Notes: generated by a model not told the origin, from the sequence alone. DNA of 64,000 bases from Bacilli bacterium (GCA_022652945.1 JALCRV010000004.1:1-64000); one strand, 5' to 3'; shown: positions 26,908-37,222, counted from the first letter of the stretch. Program-made: numbers and translations.

Positions 26908-29900
26908 TTAGGCTTCAAAATATTTCAGAAGCATCTCTAATTGTTTTTTTGCGGCTCCACGGATTAGAAATTTATGCTTTGACTGGTTATTATAGTTCCT
27001 TAAGCAGTTGTAGCAAGATGTGTTGATATCGCAACAATCATGGCTTACCGTTGCCAAGCCCTCCTGAAATGCGGCTTTTAGATTGCTTATTTCGAGCAGT
27101 CGCCTTACATGGCCTGCTCCACCAGGCACGGAATCAAACAGGATGAATTGAGTAGATTTTCCCGAATCATGCCCACCGAAGATAACTGTTCCGTTAATAT
27201 CATTTCTTTCAATATCAAATGCTTTAGATATCCCCTCAAGAATGGCATAAAGGGTGGAATAGGCTTCTTCTATATTTAGGTCACGTTTTAGCTCTAATTT
27301 AACCACATCTGTGATAAAGATATACCCCAATCCAGTATGGTGCAGTTCCATGTTGCTGCAGACACTTCCATTCCTGTTGCGATGTTCTGTTTGGCTCAAA
27401 TAAGTTGGATGGCCATATTGTTTATGTATCTCTGCGTAACCACATTTAGGACAATAATAAAAATCATGGCTATTCATTATGAGAAGTTCATCGTTCCTGC
27501 AACAAGTTACTTTTATCATCCCTTTTATTTCGTATTCTTTGTCTACAGGAACTCCTCTTCCCAAATAAACAATTTCATTTGCGTATGTTCTTACCGGTTT
27601 TAGAACAGAATTACTTCTATTTTGGTTTGTCGCAGTAAAACCGAAAGTAGGTATCATAAAATAATTTTCGCCATTAATAGAACTGACGGCGGAACAATAT
27701 TCGCATTGATGATTTGGTTCAAATTTGACATCGGAAATATTAATTCTTTTACATGTTGGACAATAATAATAGTAAATTCTCTTCAATGGATTTCTTGTTT
27801 CGGTGCTAGAAAACGGCAAATTAATGTAATGAGAAGTGTACTTTTTCTTACCCATAATCAATTCAGACTCTGGAGCGTATTCCGAAAGAGCAATGGCCAT
27901 ATCTCTTGTGGGATTATGTGACTGATCCACTCTTCCTGTATAAGGATCAATCATGTCTAATTTTATGGTATCAATAGGAAAACCATAACGCGGTATTACG
28001 TTGTGGTAAGACAAAACACTAATCAAGGAAGTGTCTTGATTTCCATCACCATGAAGTAAGGTTTTTATTCTTCCTCTGCAATAATCCCTGTATTCATGAT
28101 CCTCTTCATAATTGTTAGCCGACGTTATCAATTGATCAATTTCATTTTTTATGTCTTGATTCATTAATAACAGTTTATTCTCATCATCCGGCATGTTCGT
28201 AAACCATTTCATATCTAAAAAATCCGTGGCGAAATGAATTTCATGCCCCTTACGCCCAATTATCCAGTTATCAATAGTGTCTTTGAGCTCAGAAACAATT
28301 GGCTTTTGCTTTATAAACTCGCAAAGATCGGTAACATGAGCTAAAAATGCCTCAACATCTTTGTAGGCCTCTGGATGACTTCTGAAGTAAAGACCTATCG
28401 CGGTTGCCATAAAATGGCGAATGGCAATCTTCTCGTTTTCCAACACAACATAAGGAGGTTTAATATTTCCGCCAATCATTTTCTTGGGCTCGTTAAAGAA
28501 GGTGTAGTCATGTGACATATTACTGCAAAAAGTATAAATCATGGCAGAACAGCCAGCCTTACGACCAGCCCTGCCAGCTCTTTGAACGTAATTTGCCGGA
28601 GTTGGGGGAACATTTCTCATGAGAACGGTTGAAAGTGAACCTATATCGATCCCCATTTCAAAAGTGGTTGTGCAACTCAGCACATTAATTTTCTTATCTT
28701 TAAAATCTTTTTGGTACTTTCTTGCTACATCTTTTCTCAATTCAGCAGTATGTTCCTGGCAAATTATTCTTTCCATAGGCTTTGTCATAAATTCTTTTCG
28801 GTAATAATCTCCTTGGAAATAAAGGTCAGGATTAATTGGAATAAGTTCGCCATCGCAATCGGAAGATTGGCATTTTCCGTTCAAGTTGTAAATTGTAACA
28901 TTGCCACATTTTTGGCAGGCAAAATATGACAATTGTTTGTATGAATAAAGCGAATATGAGTAAACATCAATAACAAAACTGTCTGAGCCATCAAAAATCG
29001 GAATGATAATGTTCAAATGCTTTCCAAACTGCCACAAGCATTCAGCTAATTTCGCGGCTCTATCACCATCAAGCCCTAAAACATGTTTTAGATATTTAAT
29101 CAATTTGTTGTTTTCACCACGTACTGGTAAGAAAGATCTAGCAGCTTTATTAGTCGCCTTACTTTTTAAAGGCGCTTGGAGTACAATCGGCATAATCGAG
29201 CTTCTATATGGTAAATTTTTATCCAGCTCTTCTTTTTCGCAATCCAAATTCTTATACTTTATTGCTGGTGCTGTCCTAAATATGTCAAGGCCGATATTCA
29301 ACAAGTCATCAATTTGCTGAAAAGACAAATCAAACCCTTTCTCTTTAAAAAGATTAACCACATCTTCTTCTGAAAACTGATCTTCAAAATTATGCAATGC
29401 TTTTTTTACATCAATTTTAAAAGCATAAAGACCTTTTTCTTCAGAACCGTTTCGACCATCAATTTTAAGAAGGTCTCTCAAAATAGCAAACCAAGACTCA
29501 TTTCTAATCTCGCCATCACTTTGAAAATGAAAGGCCTTTTGTCTATAAATTGAGGAGACATTTTCGAAAAGTTCGCTCATCGACAAAACTCCGGAAGGCG
29601 ATTTGTCTAGGGCTCTCCACACAACGGCTTTTCTTTCAAGTCTATCTTCATTATGCGTGAAAAACATGGAGAAAAATGCCGCCTGTTGGCGCCCATCAGA
29701 AAAGGCCAACAATTGTTTCAAATCATTGCTTGTCTGGGGCTCTTGTTGTTCATCATCAAGATTTAGCAACAAAGTTTTTCCGATAGAACTTTGGGGGATA
29801 CTCCGCTCATCAGTTTCCATGGATTCTAAAATGTTTTGCGTAAGTAAGGCAGTGGCGCTATCTTTTCCAATATGAAAGCCTACAACCGCACCATTATCTT

Positions 29901-31638
29901 CCCTATGATTGCAAATCAAGCACTTTTTAACTTTGTTTGTACTCTCGACTTGAATAATTGTATTTTCGAACTCTTCACCACACAAACATTTTTCAGCATT
30001 GATGTCGTTCTTTTTATGAATAGACCCGCATTTGCTGCAAATTACATACTCACGTTCAGCTATGTCAGGGATATCTTCTTTTTCTTCTTCCGAGAGAGAA
30101 TCCTCTAAAATAAAATAATCCACTTGTCTAGCTGATTCATCATTGTTTTCCTCATCTACCTCAAAGGAGTCTACCTGTTGAAAGTAATCAAGATTCTTGT
30201 CACCACGGCGAATTCTTCCTGTTAAATATGGTGTACCGCAAAATTCACAAATTGAAACAATAAACGCCTTAAATCCATCAATTTGCTCTGTTTTTTTTAA
30301 CTCCAAAGCCGGGTGCGGTTTTAGTGTAATATAAGCACCTTCAGGTGCTCGAACAAAACTATGGTATTTAAGAGTAAATATTTGAATTCCATAATCAGAT
30401 TCAGCTTTTGCAAGCAATTCAATCAAATCCGAAAGTTCATCTTCTGAAATGTCTTCGATTTTTCGAAAGTTTTCTAGAAGCTCATCAAATGAAGGAATAT
30501 CTTTCGATAGTTCATAAAGTGTAAAAACATTTTCATCATGTTCCAAGAGGAGATAAAGCATCTTCGGAATGGAAAAGTCATCATTGCTTTTCGTGTATTC
30601 ATTTTCAATGTTTTTGACAAAAATTGAGTCACAAATGTTCTTGGTCAATTCCGAATAAACTCGTCCAGGCAATTTATATTTAATATTACTTTTATCTAGA
30701 TTGATTCTATCTGCAAAAATAACGTCTTCTGGCAAAAAAGTGCATGATGTTAAATCGGTAGCAAATTCAGCTACTTTTTCCGCATCTTCCCTACCGTTGC
30801 CAAGGGTTGCTGAAGTAAGTATAAATTGTGGGATTTTTTTTGCAAACCCTATTAGACGTCTCATTAAATACCCTATTTCAATTGCCTCTGTTCCTCTATA
30901 AGAATGAGCTTCATCCAAAACAACATATTTCCAATTGGTCATTGAACCAGAATTAATAATCGCCTCATCATTCGGCCTAATCAAAATATAATCAAGCATT
31001 GAATAATTAGTAAAAAGAATTTGCGGAGGATTCGCTCTCATTTCTTCTCGACTCATAAGTTCATTGGCTAATCCCGGATTTTTATTATCCCTTTTTATTT
31101 GTTCAGGAGTTTCTCCGTTATAAAAGCCAAAAGTAATTTGTGGGAAAACAGATAGAATATTTCTTAACCTCTCAACCTGATCATTAATTAAGGCGTTCAT
31201 TGGGAAAATTAGAATAGCTCTTATTCCTGCGAATCCAATGCCAGCTTTACTTTCTTTAATCAATTCATTGATAATCGGATATAAATAACATTCCGTTTTG
31301 CCTGATCCAGTCCCAGTTGTTACAACAATATTTTTTCCTGCGCCGACTTTATTTATAGCTTCTTCCTGATGCAAATATAAAGGGCGATCAACATTCTCGG
31401 GAATTGCATCAATAAATTCAGGCTCAAGTCGTGATGCCGCAACAAGTTGACGAATAGTAGGTCCCTTTTTAAAAGGAAGATACACACTTAAATATGGCCC
31501 TTTAAACAAATCATATTGCTTTAAACGTTCTCGAAATAATTCATCGTAAACCTTATCTTTGATTCGAAATGTCGATTGAATATAATCAGCAAATTCTTTT
31601 TTAACAAATTTGGCTTGTTTTATAGGACTGTTTTTCAT
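26908..31638 (-). CDS. Large SF2 helicase with DUF1998-type C-terminus
   Basis: The ATG at 31638 has AGGAGG upstream; the frame extends to 31794 but overlaps the preceding gene. The 1,576-residue protein has Walker A TGTGSGKTE (about 106-114), the DEAH box VLDEAHSYRGTEAIE (about 240), LTSATLGN (about 274) and the C-terminal helicase motifs GIDIGSLSTVL (about 995) and QRAGRAGRKAG (about 1022). Several CxxC zinc sites are scattered through it, and a cysteine cluster CCDINTSCYNCLRNYN ends the protein (about 1535-1550). This is the DUF1998 helicase class, which includes MrfA (DNA repair), DrmA (DISARM) and DruE (Druantia). It lies 13 bp downstream of the 913-aa gene and is surely co-expressed. 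A defence role is inferred from the island context. Confidence 0.85.
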   Translation of the reverse strand: MKNSPIKQAKFVKKEFADYIQSTFRIKDKVYDELFRERLKQYDLFKGPYLSVYLPFKKGPTIRQLVAASRLEPEFIDAIPENVDRPLYLHQEEAINKVGAGKNIVVTTGTGSGKTECYLYPIINELIKESKAGIGFAGIRAILIFPMNALINDQVERLRNILSVFPQITFGFYNGETPEQIKRDNKNPGLANELMSREEMRANPPQILFTNYSMLDYILIRPNDEAIINSGSMTNWKYVVLDEAHSYRGTEAIEIGYLMRRLIGFAKKIPQFILTSATLGNGREDAEKVAEFATDLTSCTFLPEDVIFADRINLDKSNIKYKLPGRVYSELTKNICDSIFVKNIENEYTKSNDDFSIPKMLYLLLEHDENVFTLYELSKDIPSFDELLENFRKIEDISEDELSDLIELLAKAESDYGIQIFTLKYHSFVRAPEGAYITLKPHPALELKKTEQIDGFKAFIVSICEFCGTPYLTGRIRRGDKNLDYFQQVDSFEVDEENNDESARQVDYFILEDSLSEEEKEDIPDIAEREYVICSKCGSIHKKNDINAEKCLCGEEFENTIIQVESTNKVKKCLICNHREDNGAVVGFHIGKDSATALLTQNILESMETDERSIPQSSIGKTLLLNLDDEQQEPQTSNDLKQLLAFSDGRQQAAFFSMFFTHNEDRLERKAVVWRALDKSPSGVLSMSELFENVSSIYRQKAFHFQSDGEIRNESWFAILRDLLKIDGRNGSEEKGLYAFKIDVKKALHNFEDQFSEEDVVNLFKEKGFDLSFQQIDDLLNIGLDIFRTAPAIKYKNLDCEKEELDKNLPYRSSIMPIVLQAPLKSKATNKAARSFLPVRGENNKLIKYLKHVLGLDGDRAAKLAECLWQFGKHLNIIIPIFDGSDSFVIDVYSYSLYSYKQLSYFACQKCGNVTIYNLNGKCQSSDCDGELIPINPDLYFQGDYYRKEFMTKPMERIICQEHTAELRKDVARKYQKDFKDKKINVLSCTTTFEMGIDIGSLSTVLMRNVPPTPANYVQRAGRAGRKAGCSAMIYTFCSNMSHDYTFFNEPKKMIGGNIKPPYVVLENEKIAIRHFMATAIGLYFRSHPEAYKDVEAFLAHVTDLCEFIKQKPIVSELKDTIDNWIIGRKGHEIHFATDFLDMKWFTNMPDDENKLLLMNQDIKNEIDQLITSANNYEEDHEYRDYCRGRIKTLLHGDGNQDTSLISVLSYHNVIPRYGFPIDTIKLDMIDPYTGRVDQSHNPTRDMAIALSEYAPESELIMGKKKYTSHYINLPFSSTETRNPLKRIYYYYCPTCKRINISDVKFEPNHQCEYCSAVSSINGENYFMIPTFGFTATNQNRSNSVLKPVRTYANEIVYLGRGVPVDKEYEIKGMIKVTCCRNDELLIMNSHDFYYCPKCGYAEIHKQYGHPTYLSQTEHRNRNGSVCSNMELHHTGLGYIFITDVVKLELKRDLNIEEAYSTLYAILEGISKAFDIERNDINGTVIFGGHDSGKSTQFILFDSVPGGAGHVRRLLEISNLKAAFQEGLATVSHDCCDINTSCYNCLRNYNNQSKHKFLIRGAAKKQLEMLLKYFEA

Positions 31639-31651
31639 AGTTAGATTCCTC

Positions 31652-34393
31652 CTAAAATTTAATCTTGAATTCATCACCAACAGGCAATAAACACGAATCT
31701 CCATCAAACACAGAAAGCGGATAAGATGTGTTATCAACCAACATTCCATCTTTATCCATATCCAGCAATAGTATATAAGCAGTCTTATCTTCAAATATTT
31801 CTAAGAAAGTGACCACCACATCTGTTTTTTTGAAAAAAGGAACTCTTTCCTTGTGAGAATCTAATTTATATATTTTCCCCAAAAAATCACCATCATCTGT
31901 TTTAGCGACAATATTTACAAATATATTGGAAACAGCGGCGTTTTTATGCTCATACCCTTTGAATAAAAAAGATACATGAGTTATTTGAAAGGTCATGCCT
32001 ATGCACGCATCAATGTTTGCTAAGAAAAATGATCCTTGAGTATTGGGAAAGACATAGTCTTGTGGATCACTCGACCAAAATCCAGAACGCTCACAAAGAA
32101 AATAATTATAAGTTGTAAAACTTTTCCCTTTCCAACTAATCGGCCCTTGGTAAAGTAAATACTCAGGCGTACTTTTTGATTCATTATTTTTTTCAAAAAG
32201 ACAAACAGATACTTTATTAGGGCCTTTTACATTAATGGAAAAGTCAGCGGAGGAAGCAAAGATAGCTCCTTGAGGCGCGGATAAAATCGACACTTTGTCA
32301 TGTAAGTAGCAGAAAAAGCCAAACTTCTCAATCTCATCTTCACAAAAGGCGACTCTAATTGACTTTTTGCTGAGATAATTCAGCAAAAAGCCTATAGAAA
32401 AAACAACATCCCCGCCTTCCCTTCTTAAGCTACCTGTCTCCGAAAGAATGTTTCCCTTCTCGTCATAAATTTTGAGTGAGGAATTTTTACTAAGGGCCTT
32501 AATTCTCAAAAGTGAACTCGGCTTCAATTCGGAAAGAAAAACTGGGTCATCAGGAGTCATTATTCCGCTATCATCTATTGAAAATATCGTTGGAATTGAA
32601 ATTATATGATATATGCAGGGGACGTTAAAAACCATAAAGTTAAGTTGAATCAAATCCTGACTAAGCGGCACTCTTGCATCCAAGCATTTAAAAAAAGATG
32701 ATTGAATCCTAATAATATTCTCATCCCTGCTCAGTGTCTCACCGACTATTGAAAACTGTTCATCAACAAAAATCCTATAATCACAAAGAAGGCCCTTTTT
32801 GCCATTCGAATCATCTATACAAATAATCCTATGAAAGCCATTGCTTAAGGGTGGCAAATAAAGACGTAAGAGATCAAACGATGCTGTATGAGAAGATTGG
32901 ATATCAACTTTTTCATTATCAATATAAAGCAATAATCCGATGGCATTTTCCCTTTTAATAATCAAAGAAGAAACTGATGTGTAAACATTACATGAATCCA
33001 GACTAATTTTCGATTTGCATGAAGCACGTTGAACAAGGCAACCATCAATACCAGGTTTAATATCTTTTGAAAAAACCATTTGTCGATCATTTAGAAGAAA
33101 ACGTTGAAGCCTCTTAACATTAAACGACACCAATGAGTAACTACCGATTGATTTTATAAAATAAGCATCTTTAGGAAAAGAATGTGCAAAAGCAAAAACA
33201 GTTCCAACGTAGTCGGAATCGATCTGAATCTCTTCCCCTTGATCATTGAAAAGCAAGTAATCTCTGCAAAGGGAATCTTTGCTATCATATAAAATCCTCT
33301 CGCCACACATGACCTTATAACGAAGCAAACCCAGCGGTTCGTCAATAACATATGACTCACCATTTAAACGATAGCCCCCAAATATCTCCGAGATGCTTGG
33401 TTTAGAAAACACTTTTATTCCACTTGATAAAATGATGTTTACAGCAATTTTCCTAGCGTCACAGTCAGAGGGTATATTAATGTCAAAAGTATTTAAAAGG
33501 CATTTTGCATTCGAAAATGTCAGAAATGGCAGCCTTTTGTGACAAAATTTTCGATCCTTGGCGTTTTTCTTTGAAGCAGTCGAATATTGACTAGCCCATA
33601 TTGAAAATTCTTTGAAATAATAAGAATTGTCGTCAACATTTAGGCCGTTACTCCATTGGTCAATTTTCTTTAAGCACTCAATTGAAAGAGAAATTAAATC
33701 AGCAATATATTTACCTCCAGAAACAATGACGGCTTTTGTATATTGAGACAATTTATATGTCTTTTTCATACCGGAAATAGAAACGTCAAGCTCATCATTT
33801 GACACATTGCTAGACAAAAGACTGCTTAATCCTTTGTAAATATAGGCAAAACTATTAAATAATTCCTGGTCGTTAAATGCAGTAATGTCGTAATTGAAAT
33901 TCACCCGATAAATATCTAATATAAAATCCAAGAAGTATGTTATCCAGTTCGCCGAAACTATTGCCATCATTAGAGGGACTGCGATGATACTGGTTTTATT
34001 AAAATAATCACTTGGGAATTGTTTAATAATCCTTCTTATTACGCTATCAGTTTTTTCACTTGGAAAAGAGTCATATAAATTCCGGTATACTTCTCTTAAA
34101 TGTTCCCATACTCTATCATCATATTTTCTAATACAATTTAACGATACTGAAAGTATTACCTTTTCAACATCCTTTCCTGCAATAGGAGTACTTTGATTAT
34201 TAATGTAAAAGCGTATAACGCTCTGAGCAACCTTATGTATATGCTCTACAACGTTTGTGTCCTCACAAAAGATTCGCAAAAACCTATAGCAAGTTCCTGT
34301 TTTTTCTAAATTATCCAAAGCATCAGATAACAAAGAATCACAGTCTGACCGGTTTGGTATAGTATCGTCCATTTGACCGACTAAAAAATTCAT
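31652..34393 (-). CDS. Large uncharacterised partner of DUF1998 helicase
   Basis: The 913-residue protein has no motif I recognise. The first 300 residues look helical; the remainder is a long run of beta-strand-type segments (e.g. IGLLLYIDNEKVDIQSS, LLRIKALSKNSSLKIYDEKG), possibly several Ig-like or beta-sandwich domains. No signal peptide or membrane helix is seen, so it is cytoplasmic. Its stop is 13 bp before the helicase start, implying one transcript. The arrangement of a large unknown protein with a large DUF1998 helicase recalls Druantia type III (DruH-DruE), but I cannot claim homology. No ribosome binding site precedes the ATG; a TAAAAT box 6 bases upstream could give a leaderless mRNA. 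Confidence 0.7.
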   Translation of the reverse strand: MNFLVGQMDDTIPNRSDCDSLLSDALDNLEKTGTCYRFLRIFCEDTNVVEHIHKVAQSVIRFYINNQSTPIAGKDVEKVILSVSLNCIRKYDDRVWEHLREVYRNLYDSFPSEKTDSVIRRIIKQFPSDYFNKTSIIAVPLMMAIVSANWITYFLDFILDIYRVNFNYDITAFNDQELFNSFAYIYKGLSSLLSSNVSNDELDVSISGMKKTYKLSQYTKAVIVSGGKYIADLISLSIECLKKIDQWSNGLNVDDNSYYFKEFSIWASQYSTASKKNAKDRKFCHKRLPFLTFSNAKCLLNTFDINIPSDCDARKIAVNIILSSGIKVFSKPSISEIFGGYRLNGESYVIDEPLGLLRYKVMCGERILYDSKDSLCRDYLLFNDQGEEIQIDSDYVGTVFAFAHSFPKDAYFIKSIGSYSLVSFNVKRLQRFLLNDRQMVFSKDIKPGIDGCLVQRASCKSKISLDSCNVYTSVSSLIIKRENAIGLLLYIDNEKVDIQSSHTASFDLLRLYLPPLSNGFHRIICIDDSNGKKGLLCDYRIFVDEQFSIVGETLSRDENIIRIQSSFFKCLDARVPLSQDLIQLNFMVFNVPCIYHIISIPTIFSIDDSGIMTPDDPVFLSELKPSSLLRIKALSKNSSLKIYDEKGNILSETGSLRREGGDVVFSIGFLLNYLSKKSIRVAFCEDEIEKFGFFCYLHDKVSILSAPQGAIFASSADFSINVKGPNKVSVCLFEKNNESKSTPEYLLYQGPISWKGKSFTTYNYFLCERSGFWSSDPQDYVFPNTQGSFFLANIDACIGMTFQITHVSFLFKGYEHKNAAVSNIFVNIVAKTDDGDFLGKIYKLDSHKERVPFFKKTDVVVTFLEIFEDKTAYILLLDMDKDGMLVDNTSYPLSVFDGDSCLLPVGDEFKIKF

Positions 34394-34454
34394 ATTATTA
34401 TTTTATCTTAATTCAATAAGAGATAAAAGCAAAACAGAAAACCAAAAGTGTATT

Positions 34455-35210
34455 GTTAAGTGACAAACTCAACGCAACAGGTACTCATTTCTAGAAGCGA
34501 CATTTAAGGACTGATTTAATGAATTCTTCCTTTAAAGCCTTTCCCTTGACTGAATATCTATAATAATTCCCTGTACATATAAGCCAGATAATCTTATCTA
34601 AAGCATAAGGAGTAATCTTCCCTGCTTCAGCTGTTTTAATAACAGCCTTAAAACAGCTCCAAGGATCATTCTTAGCTAAACCAGTCTGATAGAAGACATC
34701 TATCAGATGTAGGTCTGGTTTAGGATAATCCAGATATCCTAATTCCTTTAACCAATCACAGGCTAAGGCCAAACCCATACCATGGATCTCTTTACCTAAC
34801 ATTAAAGGTAAGGCTTCTTTGGTATAAAGATTTAAAGAGAAGTTCTGGATGAACTTATCAAACTCCTGATAGCTATTAAAAGAAGATAGAAAGCGGGCTC
34901 CGTCGATTAAAGAGATGGAGTATTGTCTCCAGGTATTCTGAGGGCTTTGGATGTTCTTAATCTTAAAATGGGAAGCGAAGGCATCAAGTAAAGAGTCTGG
35001 ATTATATTTCTTAAGGATTGCCTGATAATCCAGATCGCAAAGGATTGAATCTATTTCATCCTTCCTTTTTAAGTAGTTAATGACTTTGGGCCTTGATTGA
35101 TAGTCTTGCATCGTAGAGACAAAAGCCTGAAAGACACCTTTTAGATCAGTACATTTAAAATCAGGCTTAGATATGAAGTCATCTATTTGTTCTTAGTTAA
35201 GTGACAAACT
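34455..35210. repeat. 15-bp direct repeats flanking a gene
   Basis: GTTAAGTGACAAACT occurs at 34455-34469 and again at 35196-35210 in the same orientation, 741 bp apart. The two copies bracket the gene at 34491-35111. They may mark the edges of an inserted or exchanged segment, or be a shared regulatory site. Confidence 0.65.
34491..35111 (-). CDS. Possible HhH-GPD-type DNA glycosylase-like protein
   Basis: The 206-residue protein has a segment LGKEIHGMGLALACDWLKEL (about 104-123) that fits a helix-hairpin-helix, followed by PKPDLHLIDVF, where an Asp sits in the place of the catalytic Asp of endonuclease III-type glycosylases. The assignment is by pattern only. The reading frame stays open and protein-like upstream of the ATG at 35111, to 35192 (includes FKCTDLKGVFQAFVSTMQDY). 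No ATG, GTG or TTG with a ribosome binding site is found there, so the 5' end may be truncated or use an unusual start. The gene lies between two 15-bp direct repeats and between the AbiH-like gene and the 913-aa gene. Confidence 0.5.
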   Translation of the reverse strand: MQDYQSRPKVINYLKRKDEIDSILCDLDYQAILKKYNPDSLLDAFASHFKIKNIQSPQNTWRQYSISLIDGARFLSSFNSYQEFDKFIQNFSLNLYTKEALPLMLGKEIHGMGLALACDWLKELGYLDYPKPDLHLIDVFYQTGLAKNDPWSCFKAVIKTAEAGKITPYALDKIIWLICTGNYYRYSVKGKALKEEFIKSVLKCRF

Positions 35211-35325
35211 TATGGTCTTTTCAATTAAAAAGATATTTGCCATATTATCAAAACATGTGAAGAAGCGATGGAGCAAATAATGTTGGGGAATGTCGCCATG
35301 AAGAAAATGATCCGCCTTTTTCTTT

Positions 35326-36549
35326 TTAAGAAGCCTCGGGATATTTCAAGGAGGAAAAAGGATTTATTTCTCTAACTTCGATTGTGTCTGTATTCACCAA
35401 ATTAGATAATAGATTCCCATTACCAGAGCAATAAATATCATAGGCATAGATCAATCTTTCAACTCTTTGCTTGATTTCTTTTATTGCATCTTCCTTTGTT
35501 TGGCAATCATGTATGGAATATTTAAAAATGATTTTTTGCCCATGTTTTTTTTGCAATTCGATAGTATCAAAAAATTGAAAGAAATAGGGATAGTCTTGTT
35601 CATTCAAAGAATGCCCGAAGAAAACAATGGTCTTGGGAGTGAAATTGGTTTCACGTTTGTCTAAGTTTTCCCGAATACTAAGTTCAAATTGTCGAGAGGC
35701 CTTTGTGAAAATATAGGAAGGATCTTGCGGATTATTGGGCTTTGAGATTCCAAATATCAGGGTACAACTCGAATCTGAAATTTGACCATGGATATGGCGT
35801 AAAGAATATTTCAGCCCATATGCGGGAAGATAGTTAAACGTCTCGATAGAAAGGGGTAAATTTCCATCTGACAATAGTAAAACAAGAGAATCTCTTCTTG
35901 CTATATATTCTCCTTTGTTAGTAACTAATTGATTTAGCAAATATTTACCAAACCTATTTTCAAAAGAAAGAAGCTGTGACAAAAGAGTTTCATAAAAAGA
36001 GTCGTTATCTTGATAAACGGTTGAAAATGGCTTAAATAAAAAACTATTACACAAAGTCTCAACTAAAAAGGAATCATCAGGAGAAAAATTTAAACCGGAG
36101 TATGTAATAGATTGATCATGGAAATGGTCTGACGAGCCCTGTTCCTCATATTGAATTATCATTTCGCGGATTATGGCCCAATTTATCACATGTTTTTTGT
36201 TATTTGGCTTTTCAAAAGTTGATGAGATTACAGATTCTAAATCACACCAACCGATTTTCTCAGGGCTTGCTTTGAAAGAATAGATAAGAAAAACTATATC
36301 CCAAATAGTGAAATTCGAAAAAGACTGTGTTTCTTTCAGCAAATTGTGTGGATACCAACTGCAGTTAATATCTCCGTATTGGATGGTATCTCGCATATAA
36401 CCATATACACTACGAAAAGTTGGATTTGTATTAACTTGGTCGTTAAAAAAGTCGGCATATCGCGTTTTTAGGCCACACGCCAAATCAAATCCATTGCCAA
36501 TTATTAAGAGGGTGGGATTAGTCAAATCAACAAAATTATCAGTCTGCAT
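35326..36549 (-). CDS. AbiH-family abortive infection protein
   Basis: The 407-residue protein opens with TLLIIGNGFDLACGLKTRYADFF (about 13-35), the hallmark of the AbiH family, and near its end has VFFGHSLNEQDYPYFFQFFD. AbiH was described as a lactococcal phage abortive infection protein; its mechanism is unknown, though the GNGFDL loop suggests nucleotide binding. It is cytoplasmic with no membrane helices. It lies 98 bp downstream of three overlapping unknown genes on the same strand and could belong to their transcript. There is no strong ribosome binding site upstream. Confidence 0.85.
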   Translation of the reverse strand: MQTDNFVDLTNPTLLIIGNGFDLACGLKTRYADFFNDQVNTNPTFRSVYGYMRDTIQYGDINCSWYPHNLLKETQSFSNFTIWDIVFLIYSFKASPEKIGWCDLESVISSTFEKPNNKKHVINWAIIREMIIQYEEQGSSDHFHDQSITYSGLNFSPDDSFLVETLCNSFLFKPFSTVYQDNDSFYETLLSQLLSFENRFGKYLLNQLVTNKGEYIARRDSLVLLLSDGNLPLSIETFNYLPAYGLKYSLRHIHGQISDSSCTLIFGISKPNNPQDPSYIFTKASRQFELSIRENLDKRETNFTPKTIVFFGHSLNEQDYPYFFQFFDTIELQKKHGQKIIFKYSIHDCQTKEDAIKEIKQRVERLIYAYDIYCSGNGNLLSNLVNTDTIEVREINPFSSLKYPEAS

Positions 36550-36647
36550 ATTTCATAAAGTTCTCAGCTTGTTCAATCACCTTTTGATCCCTCAATAACT
36601 TGCTCGCCGGTGAAAATCAATTCTCCTGCTTAAATATGCGCGAAACA

Positions 36648-37220
36648 TTATTTTCCGCCGCCTTCTTTCCCAAATATTTCAATAAATACAGGATCATTGC
36701 CTTCGCTTTTCCCCAAAAAGTTCTTAAGTGACTTCTTTCGATTTTTATCCATCGATTTAAACAATTGATTTCTTTTTGAGCGATCCATTTTTTTAACCAC
36801 TTCCCATATTTCTGTAGAATCATAATCTTTAAAGAAATTGCTTTTAAAGGAATTTTTAAGCAAATATTTGGAAAATAAAACTATTGCATTCAAATTGACT
36901 GGAACAATTTCAACATGTTCGCAGCCCAAAATCGCTGTTTTTTCAATGCGCAAATCATCCATGTGGCAGCCAAATTCACTCAAATCTGATTCAGGAACGC
37001 AAGCTAGTCTTAAAATTGATGAGAGATAACCAACAGTTTTCAAAACGGTCTCTATGGCTATTTTATCTACCGATTCATTATCGACGCTTTCTGTTTTGTA
37101 AAATGACCATTCGTTTTTTTGTGCTCTTAAATCTATCGTTATAGCTTCCCCAGATAAATGAGAATAATCATCAACGCCGATCCAACGTGATTTTTCAAAT
37201 CCTCGCAAAAAGAATGCCAT
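36648..37220 (-). CDS. Unknown protein, third gene of compact operon
   Basis: The 190-residue protein has an N-terminal beta-like half (FEKSRWIGVDDYSHLSGEAI) and a strongly basic C-terminus (KKMDRSKRNQLFKSMDKNRK) that could bind nucleic acid. It starts 2 bases after the stop of the preceding gene (TAAATATG), so translation is coupled. No known motif is seen. Together with the two upstream genes it forms an operon of unknown function next to abiH. Confidence 0.6.
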   Translation of the reverse strand: MAFFLRGFEKSRWIGVDDYSHLSGEAITIDLRAQKNEWSFYKTESVDNESVDKIAIETVLKTVGYLSSILRLACVPESDLSEFGCHMDDLRIEKTAILGCEHVEIVPVNLNAIVLFSKYLLKNSFKSNFFKDYDSTEIWEVVKKMDRSKRNQLFKSMDKNRKKSLKNFLGKSEGNDPVFIEIFGKEGGGK

Positions 37221-37222
37221 AT

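Noticed and set aside
31639-31794. N-terminal extension of the DUF1998 helicase
   Set aside because: It overlaps the 913-aa gene in another frame; the ATG at 31638 has a strong AGGAGG.
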